A stretch of DNA of 64,000 nucleotides from Pedobacter zeae. Its GTDB lineage: Bacteria > Bacteroidota > Bacteroidia > Sphingobacteriales > Sphingobacteriaceae. The DNA is taken from the NCBI RefSeq assembly GCF_014196715.1, contig NZ_JACIEF010000001.1:1346872-1410871 (forward strand), written 5' to 3'. The number at the start of each line of letters is the position of its first letter. Position 1 is the first letter of the stretch. The notes beneath the pieces are model-generated. The model had not been told where the DNA came from, made no database searches, and saw only the letters and a program-made list of their open reading frames with translations. A program made the position numbers and the translations under genes. Positions 55,550 to 62,844 of this stretch are shown here, piece by piece.

Positions 55550-56983
55550 TTAAAAAGCATCAAACCAAAGTTTGGTGGTTAATAAATCGGCACCCTGGCT
55601 GCTTACCGCGTTTTTATAATTTTGTCCGTTTAATGATTGTTCGGTACCAGGGTAAATAAAACGCACCGGAATTTTACCATTCAGAACGGTATTTACCGAG
55701 GCCGTTAACTGCGGATAATCTAACCTCCGCTGCTCGGCCCAGGCTTCTAAGCCCTGTCCGAATAAGGCGATCCATTTCTGCTGGCCGATCGATTTTTTAT
55801 AGTTGGCTGGGTCGTATTGTACATCAGCTCTACCTAAATAACCCGTAATCTGGTCATTGCCATTTATTCCATATTGCTGTAAAGAAGCGGTAATGGCCTG
55901 TTTATATAAATCTTCTGCATTTTCTGTGGTAAAACCACGGGCGGCTGCTTCTGCCCTGTCAAAAAGTACTTCAGCGTAACTTAAAATTACCGCAGGTGCT
56001 TTCGGATCAAGAAAATAAGCGCCTGGTTTTGAAGAGTTTGCCAAGCCAATGGCACTTGCCTCAGAGTTGGTAGAACCGTTTGGTATCCCTACATAACCTT
56101 GCGGTGGATTTTCAGTTCTACTGGCATAAACGGGTAGCCTTGGATCATTTAAGGAAGCAAGTTTATCTACAATTGTTTTACTGATCCTGTAATCGTTTCG
56201 CGTTTCAAATGAAGCTGCCACTGGGTTTTGCTGAGGTGAAACATCATATTTCAGCGCAGCATTTTCTGAATTACTACCGATATAAGCGCCTCCTTCTGCC
56301 TGTATTTCGTCAATCACCTGTTTGGCTTTAGCCGGATCTTTATCAGCAATCCGCAGGGCAATACGAAGCCTCAGCGAATTGGTAAACTTTTTCCATAGTG
56401 CAATATTATTGCTATAAATTACGTCACCGGCAATCGGCTTTGCTGCAGGATCTAAAGCCGCCTGCGCTGATTTCAAATCGCTTAAAATGCCGTAATAAAC
56501 ATCCTTTTGTTTGTCGTAACCAGGGGTAACAAATTGTTTAATTTTTCCTGCCTGCGAATAGGGGACATCACCATAAGCATCGGTAAGCAGTAAAAATGTC
56601 CATGACCTTAGTACAAGCGCTACAGCTTTATAATTCGGATTGCCCTGCGCATCGCCCAGTTCGATGATTTTATTAAATCCGGCAATACTTTGTGCATAAC
56701 CCGTTGACCATAAAGCTGTAAAACTACTGTTCGAGTAAATGAAGCGATCTTCTTCTGTGTATTGTACTTTGGCCCAATGTTGCACAAAAAGCAGGCTCGA
56801 GTTCATGTTATTGGTTACGCCCCAATAGCTGTCTACTGTGGCTTTGGTTGTTCCGGTAAGCAAATAATCCGGCTGTGCAACTTCGGGTGCATTGGGGTTG
56901 ATGTTCACCTCATCGAGCTCTTTTTTGCATGATGAAAAGGCAATTGCCAGGATGGCCAGTATATAGAGTTTTTTATTTTTCAT
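55550..56983 (-). CDS. SusD/RagB-like lipoprotein (SusD-like_2 type), SAM-riboswitch operon
   Basis: 477 residues, shorter than the PUL SusDs. Lipobox C19 (LAIAFSSCKKELDEVNIN). It matches the SusD-like_2 layout: NINPNAPEVAQPDYLLTGTT near the start, FLLLTDAYGDVPYSQAG, LRLRIALRIADKDPAKAK, and AVILSYAEVLFDRAEAAARG with GLEAWAEQRRLDYP near the end. It lies 11 bp downstream of SusC 56995-60159 and shares its riboswitch leader. Substrate unknown; a methionine or peptide source fits the regulation. No glycosidase is in this operon. Confidence 0.92.
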   Translation of the reverse strand: MKNKKLYILAILAIAFSSCKKELDEVNINPNAPEVAQPDYLLTGTTKATVDSYWGVTNNMNSSLLFVQHWAKVQYTEEDRFIYSNSSFTALWSTGYAQSIAGFNKIIELGDAQGNPNYKAVALVLRSWTFLLLTDAYGDVPYSQAGKIKQFVTPGYDKQKDVYYGILSDLKSAQAALDPAAKPIAGDVIYSNNIALWKKFTNSLRLRIALRIADKDPAKAKQVIDEIQAEGGAYIGSNSENAALKYDVSPQQNPVAASFETRNDYRISKTIVDKLASLNDPRLPVYASRTENPPQGYVGIPNGSTNSEASAIGLANSSKPGAYFLDPKAPAVILSYAEVLFDRAEAAARGFTTENAEDLYKQAITASLQQYGINGNDQITGYLGRADVQYDPANYKKSIGQQKWIALFGQGLEAWAEQRRLDYPQLTASVNTVLNGKIPVRFIYPGTEQSLNGQNYKNAVSSQGADLLTTKLWFDAF

Positions 56984-56994
56984 GATGAGAATAT

Positions 56995-59900
56995 TTAAAA
57001 TTTAACATTCAGGTTGATACCATAACTGCGTGTGCTCGGATTGGATAAACTTTCCAAACCCTGGCCATTACCGATATTGAAGGCTACTTCAGGATCGATA
57101 TCAACCGTATTGCGGTGAATGATCCAAAGGTTACGCCCCACAAGTGATACCGAAACCCCTTGTAAACTTAACGGACGGATCCATTTTGCAGGTAAATTAT
57201 AGCTTAATTTCACCTCACGGAGTTTAACATAAGAAGCACTGAAAATATTGGCTTCGTCTATATTTCTGAAAGATTTGTAATACTGTTGGGCAGGCAATAT
57301 TTTCTCGTTGCGTTTGCCATCGGCAGTTACCCCATCAAAAATAATCCCGTCATCGTACACGGTAACACCTGCCGGAGCAGATCCGTTTACCCTTACGGTA
57401 CCATTTTCTTTTTTGTTATCCGGGTAGTAGTAGGAAATACCGCCATATTCGGCTGCCCTGCCCGGAAGTGTTGATGCCAAAACCCCCGTATAAGTTCCGG
57501 TAGCGTAAGTACCATTGTAAATAGAACCTCCAATGCTGGCATCAATCAAGACACCTAAACTGATTCCTTTATAGGTAAACGTGTTGTAAACTCCACCAAT
57601 CCAATCAGGCGTATATTTCCCTAATACCTGTTTGGTTGGGTTTGTAGCAGGTGCGCCTGTAGCATTAACAATAATGTTTCCGTTAGCATCCCTTAAAAAG
57701 GCTGAGCCGAACAACGATCCATAAGGCTGCCCTACCGTTGCAATCACCTGGGCTGAGTTTGAGGCTACCACATAATTGGTCAGCAATTTTTCAGCATCCA
57801 ACTCAATTACCCTGCTCCTGTTCGCGGCGAAATTGAAATCAATGTCCCAGGTAAATGTTTTTTTGATTGGGGTGATGCCCAATTGTACCTCTACCCCTTT
57901 GTTGTTGATTTTACCGGCATTAAGTAATTTTGAGCTAAAACCCGTACTCTGGCTTACATCGGCAGCTAAAATCTGGTTATAACTATTGGTATTGTAAGCA
58001 CTTAAATCGAAGCGTAATCGCTTATTAAAGAAAACTGCTTCAACGCCCAATTCTGTAGATGTGGTTGTTTCAGGCTTTAAGTTAGGATTTAAGTCGATAG
58101 TGCCGGTGGTCAGCTGAGGATTGCCATAAAACGGCGCGCTGAATACATAAGTATTAATTAAACGGTAAGGATCGGCATCTTTTCCTACTTTCGACCAACC
58201 CCCACGGATTTTTAAATAATTAAGGGCTTCACTTTTAATATCGAATGCTTCGGTAGCCACAAAACTTCCGTTAAATGATGGGTAAAAGTAAGATCTGTTT
58301 TGCGCCGGCAAGGTAGACGACCAATCGTTACGTGCCGTGATGTTGGCAAAAAGGTAATTCCTGAAACCGATCTGCCCTGATGCATAAATACTATACGATT
58401 TTAACCTCGATAGATTATTGGATGAAACCAGGGGATCGCGTGAGTTTTTAAGCGTATAAAGTCCGGCAATGGCCAATTTCGGTGCACTTTGGTCGTTCTG
58501 TTCTATGTATTGCCTGCGGATGTTACCCCCACCCAATAATTCTAAGCTAAAATCATCGTTCAACTGTTTGTTAAAGTTTAAGGTGGCATCGGTATTATTT
58601 TCGCTCACCGTAAAGGCACTTTCGGTATAAGAACCAAAAGGTGTTCCGTTGGTGCCGTAAGCAATGCGGATTTTACGCCTGTCGTTGTAATAATCGGTAC
58701 CCGATCTGAAATTGAAATCAAGGCCATCAATAATTTTATAATTAAGGGCCAAACTACCTATAATGCGGCTGCGGTTTTGCGAAACCGTATTTTCGTAAGC
58801 TACCCAATACGGGTTGCTGTAATAGCTGTTGTTCCAGTTAAAGGTTTTTCCATTTTCATCCAGATAATTTTTCAACTGGTTAATATCAACCTGGCGACCA
58901 AACCAGGTAAACTGCAACATGGTACTGGTTGAACGGGAGCCGCCGGTACCCGGTAAATTGTCGGAATTAAGTTTATTGTAATTTGCATTGGCCGTTAGGC
59001 TTAATTTCGGGGTGATTCTTAAGGTGGTATTCAGTACAAATGAATTTTTCCCCTGCCCTGAATTAGGCACAATACCCACCTGTTTCAGGTTATTGTACGA
59101 AATCCGGTAATCGTATTTTTCTCCTGCATCGGCAACCGATATCCCATTGTTTAAGGAATAACCGGTTTGAAAGAAATCGCGCACATTATCCGGATGTGCA
59201 ATAAACGGAACCGCCACCCCTTTCGAATAAAACTGGGGGATCAGCCTTCCATCCAGTTTGGGGCCCCAGCTCTCATCTACCCCGTCATTTAATCCTTTAC
59301 CCGCACCATCTACGTAACTAAATTTACCTTCAGACCCCTGACCGAAAGCGTTTTGATAAACCGGGAGCGTAAGCAGGGTTTCTAATACCGCATTGGAGTT
59401 GATGGCAATACCCAATCCTTTTTTCGATTTACCTGTTTTGGTTTTAATGAGAATTACCCCCGCTGCAGCCCTCGAGCCATATAATGCAGCTGCATTCGGC
59501 CCCTTTAACACGCTCATCGATTCGATATCTTCCGGGTTGATATCCGAAATGGTATTGGCATAATCCCTTGCACCTGCCGAATTTAACTGTGAATTATCCA
59601 CAGGGATACCATCCACAACAAATAAGGGCTGGTTGTTCCCTGCAATGGAAGTTTCTCCCCTGATCACTACACGTGATGAACCCATGCTTCCCTGGCTGTT
59701 GGTAACCCTTACACCGGCAATTTTCCCGGCCAGTGCATTTACCAGGTTAGATTCTTTTGCTTCAGCTATACTCTGCCCTTTCAATTCCTGTACGGCGTAA
59801 CCTAACGACTTTTTTTCCCTCGAAATGCCCAAAGCAGTAACCACCACCTCATCGAGGGCATTATCGCTTGATTGGAGAACCACTGAAACCGGTCCGTTAT

Positions 59901-60159
59901 TACTGATCGGCATCTCTTGGGTTTTAAAGCCTATATAAGAAAACACCAAAGTGCCCTTTTCTGGTGCACTGATTGAAAAAGCGCCCTTACCATCGGTAAT
60001 GGTAGCTTGTTTGGTTTCTTTTATAATAATAGAAACGCCAGGTAATGTTTCACCATCTGCCGATTTCACCGTTCCGGTAACCGTGGCGTTTTGAGCGAAC
60101 AACTGCTGCGTGATAAAGAGCAGCAGGATAATCACTGTTGATTTAAAATTTGTGAACAT
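56995..60159 (-). CDS. SusC/RagA outer-membrane importer under SAM riboswitch control
   Basis: 1054 residues from the ATG at 60159, followed directly by a signal peptide (MFTNFKSTVIILLLFITQQL, FAQ); the in-frame upstream start is a GTG at 60216 that would put nineteen residues before it. CarboxypepD_reg-like GTVKSADGETLPGVSIIIKE, TonB box DEVVVTALG, plug with LFVVDGIPVDNSQLNSAGAR and MSVLKGPNAAALYGSRAAAG, and a barrel ending YGINLNVKF. The 5' leader, about 430 nt, carries a SAM-I aptamer and terminator. The family predicts TonB-driven import with SusD; the regulation suggests a sulfur or methionine-linked substrate. Confidence 0.94.
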   Translation of the reverse strand: MFTNFKSTVIILLLFITQQLFAQNATVTGTVKSADGETLPGVSIIIKETKQATITDGKGAFSISAPEKGTLVFSYIGFKTQEMPISNNGPVSVVLQSSDNALDEVVVTALGISREKKSLGYAVQELKGQSIAEAKESNLVNALAGKIAGVRVTNSQGSMGSSRVVIRGETSIAGNNQPLFVVDGIPVDNSQLNSAGARDYANTISDINPEDIESMSVLKGPNAAALYGSRAAAGVILIKTKTGKSKKGLGIAINSNAVLETLLTLPVYQNAFGQGSEGKFSYVDGAGKGLNDGVDESWGPKLDGRLIPQFYSKGVAVPFIAHPDNVRDFFQTGYSLNNGISVADAGEKYDYRISYNNLKQVGIVPNSGQGKNSFVLNTTLRITPKLSLTANANYNKLNSDNLPGTGGSRSTSTMLQFTWFGRQVDINQLKNYLDENGKTFNWNNSYYSNPYWVAYENTVSQNRSRIIGSLALNYKIIDGLDFNFRSGTDYYNDRRKIRIAYGTNGTPFGSYTESAFTVSENNTDATLNFNKQLNDDFSLELLGGGNIRRQYIEQNDQSAPKLAIAGLYTLKNSRDPLVSSNNLSRLKSYSIYASGQIGFRNYLFANITARNDWSSTLPAQNRSYFYPSFNGSFVATEAFDIKSEALNYLKIRGGWSKVGKDADPYRLINTYVFSAPFYGNPQLTTGTIDLNPNLKPETTTSTELGVEAVFFNKRLRFDLSAYNTNSYNQILAADVSQSTGFSSKLLNAGKINNKGVEVQLGITPIKKTFTWDIDFNFAANRSRVIELDAEKLLTNYVVASNSAQVIATVGQPYGSLFGSAFLRDANGNIIVNATGAPATNPTKQVLGKYTPDWIGGVYNTFTYKGISLGVLIDASIGGSIYNGTYATGTYTGVLASTLPGRAAEYGGISYYYPDNKKENGTVRVNGSAPAGVTVYDDGIIFDGVTADGKRNEKILPAQQYYKSFRNIDEANIFSASYVKLREVKLSYNLPAKWIRPLSLQGVSVSLVGRNLWIIHRNTVDIDPEVAFNIGNGQGLESLSNPSTRSYGINLNVKF

Positions 60160-60412
60160 GTGTATATAATTAATAATTAGATTATGGATAAAATTTTGGC
60201 AAAACGATTTACTCACGGCTGGAAGCCATGTAATACGAATGAACTAAAAGAAATGGTTAGCTTAAAAGCCTGTTAACCGTATTGATCTAACAGGACATGC
60301 ACATTCGGAAATAGGCTCGAAAATTTGCATTAATGGATTTTAGGTAGTCAGTGTTTTTCATTTCTATGATTTTCTATAAAATATATTTACTGATCAAGCA
60401 TGCATCCGGAGC

Positions 60413-60441
60413 AAAAAAGCACCCCTTTAAATCAGAAGTGC
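60413..60441 (-). terminator. Riboswitch-associated intrinsic terminator
   Basis: Minus strand: GCACTTC (60441-60435) pairs with GGGGTGC (60425-60419) across a TGATTTAAA loop, a 7-bp stem with two G-U pairs, followed by six Ts (60418-60413). It sits about 30 nt downstream of the SAM-I aptamer, as in SAM-OFF switches, where SAM binding favours the terminator. Confidence 0.8.
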
Positions 60442-60473
60442 ATCCTGTATTTTGAAGGATAACGCAAACAACC

Positions 60474-60580
60474 GACTTAACTACCCCGGATTCATCCGGG
60501 ATGGAATTAGCACCATTTCTGAAATCAGATGGTTGCTAAGGTTTCACAGGGCCATTCCCTCCACCTTTCTTGATAAGTAT
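60474..60580 (-). ncRNA. SAM-I (S-box) riboswitch aptamer
   Basis: Minus strand reads ACTTATCAAGAAAGGTGGAG, GGAATGGCCC, TGTGAAACC, TTAGCAACC, ATCTGATTTCAGAAAT, GGTGCTAATTCC and a P4 hairpin CCCGGATGAATCCGGGG, ending in TAGTTAAGT. These match the SAM-I consensus element by element: P1/P2 with the AAGA kink-turn, the GGAGGGA-type strand, GGCCC, UGAAACC, GCAACC, GGUGCUAAUUCC, and a closing P1 (ACTTA/TAAGT pair). It normally shuts off methionine/SAM genes when SAM is high. Here the first gene downstream encodes SusC. Confidence 0.96.
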
Positions 60581-60596
60581 TTTAAAATAACTGGTG

Positions 60597-60604
60597 CAAA
60601 GGTA
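60597..60604 (-). promoter_or_regulatory. -7 promoter box of the SAM-riboswitch transcript
   Basis: TACCTTTG on the minus strand fits the Bacteroidota -7 consensus TAnnTTTG exactly. It lies about 17 bp upstream of the aptamer, so the transcript would begin right at the riboswitch. No clear -33 TTTG. Confidence 0.7.
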
Positions 60605-60676
60605 TAATTAATTCCATTTATCCTATAGTTTTTATAGAATTTTATTCAACAATTTTTTCTTTGGCGATTTCGTCCG

Positions 60677-60705
60677 TATATTTGTCGACCAATTTAGTCG
60701 ATTAA
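60677..60705 (+). promoter_or_regulatory. Promoter -7 box with overlapping operator-like sequence, TlpA-like gene
   Basis: TATATTTG (60677-60684) is an exact TAnnTTTG -7 box. Overlapping and following it are GTCGAC (60684-60689) and TTTAGTCGATTAA (60693-60705), the second nearly identical to TTTAGCGATTAAA at the cysE promoter. The start codon is at 60717. A repressor site over the transcription start is likely; the regulator is not known. Confidence 0.6.
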
Positions 60706-60716
60706 CCCACATTACG

Positions 60717-61988
60717 ATGAATTTAAAATCCATATTTACCACCATACTGGCTGTATCAGGCTCCATAACCTTTGCACAACAACAGGCTGTACTGGCTAAT
60801 AATCAACAAACAGCCAAAGAAAAAAAGGCAAAAGCCTTTGTTGCAGCAGGTACCTGGCGCGGGATAGCTAAAGTTAAAGAAGGATTAAATATTCCATTCA
60901 ACTTCGAAATCAATGAAAAAAGCGGACCACAAAAACTCTATTTCCGTAATGCCGAGGAAAGATTTGAAGGTGGCTTAGTAAAACAATCGGGCGATTCCTT
61001 ATTCGTAAAGCTCGATCAGTTTGATAATGAACTGTCATTTGCTATTATAGATTCAGATCATTTAACCGGTGTATTAAGAAAACAGGATAAAACAGGCAAA
61101 CCTTTAAATATTGCAGCCGAACGTAAGAATTATCGCTTCGAAACGCTTAATAAGCCTGCCACAGCAGATTATTCAGGCAGTTATGATGTAGTTTTTAAAT
61201 CGCCTAATGGTCAGGACGAAAAAACAGTAGGCTTATTTAAACAAACAGGCAATAAACTTACCGGAACGTTTTTACGGATAACCGGCGATTCGCGCTACCT
61301 CGAAGGTGTGGTAGAAGGAAATGAATTTCAGCTGTCGAGTTTTATCGGTTCCTCTCCTGCCTATTACAAAGGTACTTTCCAGGCTGATGGCTCAATTAAA
61401 GGTGAAATTTTAAATGCAAGAGGCAGCCAGCCTTTTACCGGCATGAAAAATAAAGATGCTGCCCTACCTGATCCATATCAACTTACCTACTTAAAAAAGG
61501 GATACAAAACACTCGATTTTAGCTTTCCGGATGTTGAGGGCAAAAAGATCTCGCTAAAAGACGAAAAGTACAAGAACAAAGTCGTGATCTTAACCATTAC
61601 CGGCAGCTGGTGCCCTAACTGCGTTGATGAAGCTGGTTTTATGGCTCCATGGTATAAAGCAAACAAAAAGCGCGGGGTAGAAATTATTGCCTTACATTAC
61701 GAACGGTCAACCGAGCCGGCATATGCAAAAAAAATAATGAACCGTTTCCGCGAACGTTTTGGCATCGAATACGACCAGGTTCTGGCCGGTACAGCCGATA
61801 AACAGGTAGTAGCTGAATCGTTGCCTGCGCTCGACTCTTTTTTATCGTTTCCAACCACGATCATTATCGATAAACAGGGTAACGTAGCACAAATCCATAC
61901 AGGCTTTAATGGTCCGGCCACCGGTAAATTTTATGATGAATTTGTAAAAGAATTTAATACAGAGATTGATACGCTGTTGAAGAAATAG
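60717..61988 (+). CDS. Secreted TlpA-like thioredoxin-fold protein
   Basis: 423 residues with a signal peptide (about 1-20, IFTTILAVSGSITFAQQQ). Residues ~40-255 are beta-rich (two similar beta-barrel-like parts: GTWRGIAKVKEGLNIPFNFE, then YSGSYDVVFKSPNGQDEKTV) of unknown family; residues ~260-423 are a TlpA/ResA-like thioredoxin domain with C299-P-N-C302 (ITGSWCPNCVDEAGFM) and the cis-proline region FPTTIIIDKQGNV. It probably acts as a periplasmic thiol oxidoreductase. It is divergent from the SAM-riboswitch SusCD operon; its promoter carries operator-like sequence shared with cysE. Confidence 0.87.
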   Translation: MNLKSIFTTILAVSGSITFAQQQAVLANNQQTAKEKKAKAFVAAGTWRGIAKVKEGLNIPFNFEINEKSGPQKLYFRNAEERFEGGLVKQSGDSLFVKLDQFDNELSFAIIDSDHLTGVLRKQDKTGKPLNIAAERKNYRFETLNKPATADYSGSYDVVFKSPNGQDEKTVGLFKQTGNKLTGTFLRITGDSRYLEGVVEGNEFQLSSFIGSSPAYYKGTFQADGSIKGEILNARGSQPFTGMKNKDAALPDPYQLTYLKKGYKTLDFSFPDVEGKKISLKDEKYKNKVVILTITGSWCPNCVDEAGFMAPWYKANKKRGVEIIALHYERSTEPAYAKKIMNRFRERFGIEYDQVLAGTADKQVVAESLPALDSFLSFPTTIIIDKQGNVAQIHTGFNGPATGKFYDEFVKEFNTEIDTLLKK

Positions 61989-61990
61989 AA

Positions 61991-62348
61991 ATAGCAATTT
62001 GCACTTTGTTCTTTGCAGTACCTGTATTTTTAGCCCCGTGCGTAGCGGCATCCCTGAAGCGCAGCGAAAGGGTATAGCGGAGAACGGGAACAAACTTTAA
62101 TAGTTGCCCCCGACACTGCGCTCCATAAACATATAACATCTCCTTTTTGGAAAGCTGGTACAGTGCTATTCGGTCCGGGTAGTCCTTCTTTCCGCTTCTA
62201 TCTTTTTGTGGATGTTATTGCTGGTTGTTTGGCGCTGCACCAAAAAGGATAGCCGCTGCAATAAGGTTTAGTTAACCGAGGGCAGTGCAATAAAAATGGT
62301 ATAAAAAAAAGAGTTGTCATTCTGAACGTAGTGAAGAATCTTTTACAT
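61991..62348. repeat. Long direct repeat, copy 1
   Basis: About 90% like copy 2 at 62396-62742, offset about 405 bp. Shared landmarks: TTGCACTTTGTTCTTTGCA, GCGTAGCGGCATCCCTGAAG, CTCCTTTTTGGAAAGC, and TTGTGGATGTTATTGCTGGT, ending in TGTCATTCTGAACGtaGTGA. Internally TCCTTTTTGG and CCAAAAAGGA are inverted and can form a stem with a ~90-base loop. It may be a mobile non-autonomous element, a structured RNA or an intergenic repeat family. Confidence 0.85.
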
Positions 62349-62395
62349 GGAACACTAAGTATTGGTCGGTGAGACATTAAGCAATAAAAAAAAAA

Positions 62396-62742
62396 ATAGC
62401 ATTTTGCACTTTGTTCTTTGCAATAACTGTGTTTTTAGCCCCGGGCGTAGCGGCATCCCTGAAGCGCAGCGAAAGGATATAGCGGAGAACGGGAACAAAC
62501 ATTGATCGTTGTACAGGCACTGCGCTCCAAAAACAAATATAACGTCTCCTTTTTGGAAAGCAGGTACAGTACTATTCGGTCCGGGTAGCCCTTCTTTCCG
62601 CTTCTATCTTTTTGTGGATGTTATTGCTGGTTGTTTGGCGCTGCACCAAAAAGGATAGCCGCTACAATAAGGTTTAGTTAAGCGGGGTCAGTGCAACAAA
62701 AAATAGTTGTCATTCTGAACGCCGTGAAGAATCTTTTTACAT
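62396..62742. repeat. Long direct repeat, copy 2
   Basis: Second copy of the unit described at 61991-62348, with scattered substitutions and small length changes. It keeps the inverted TCCTTTTTGG/CCAAAAAGGA arms. Its end (GTCATTCTGAACGCCGTGAA) has an inverted partner at about 62789-62815 (AGATTCTTCACGGCGCTCAG), giving a long stem-loop near the protease gene end. Confidence 0.85.
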
Positions 62743-62844
62743 AACGTTATTGAATGGTTAGGTCCTTAGTCCTTCACTATCTGACCTGAGATTCTTCACG
62801 GCGCTCAGCACAACATTTATTTTTCGGTAAGACCGGGATGATAT

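Larger units (their letters stand above)
60217..60716. other. Divergent control region, SusCD / TlpA-like gene
   Basis: 500 bp. On the minus strand it holds a promoter -7 box, the SAM-I aptamer and its terminator; on the plus strand a -7 box and operator-like sequence for the TlpA-like gene. Positions 60217-60412 hold no further recognisable feature. Confidence 0.8.
61989..62844. other. Intergenic region made mostly of two long direct repeats
   Basis: 856 bp. Two copies of a ~350-bp unit (61991-62348 and 62396-62742) and a short inverted copy of the unit's end (62789-62815). No protein frame here looks real, since frames differ between the copies. Confidence 0.8.

Noticed and set aside
61842-62139. 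Minus-strand frames in the long repeat
   Set aside because: The equivalent stretch in copy 2 does not keep the same frame; composition fits non-coding repeat.
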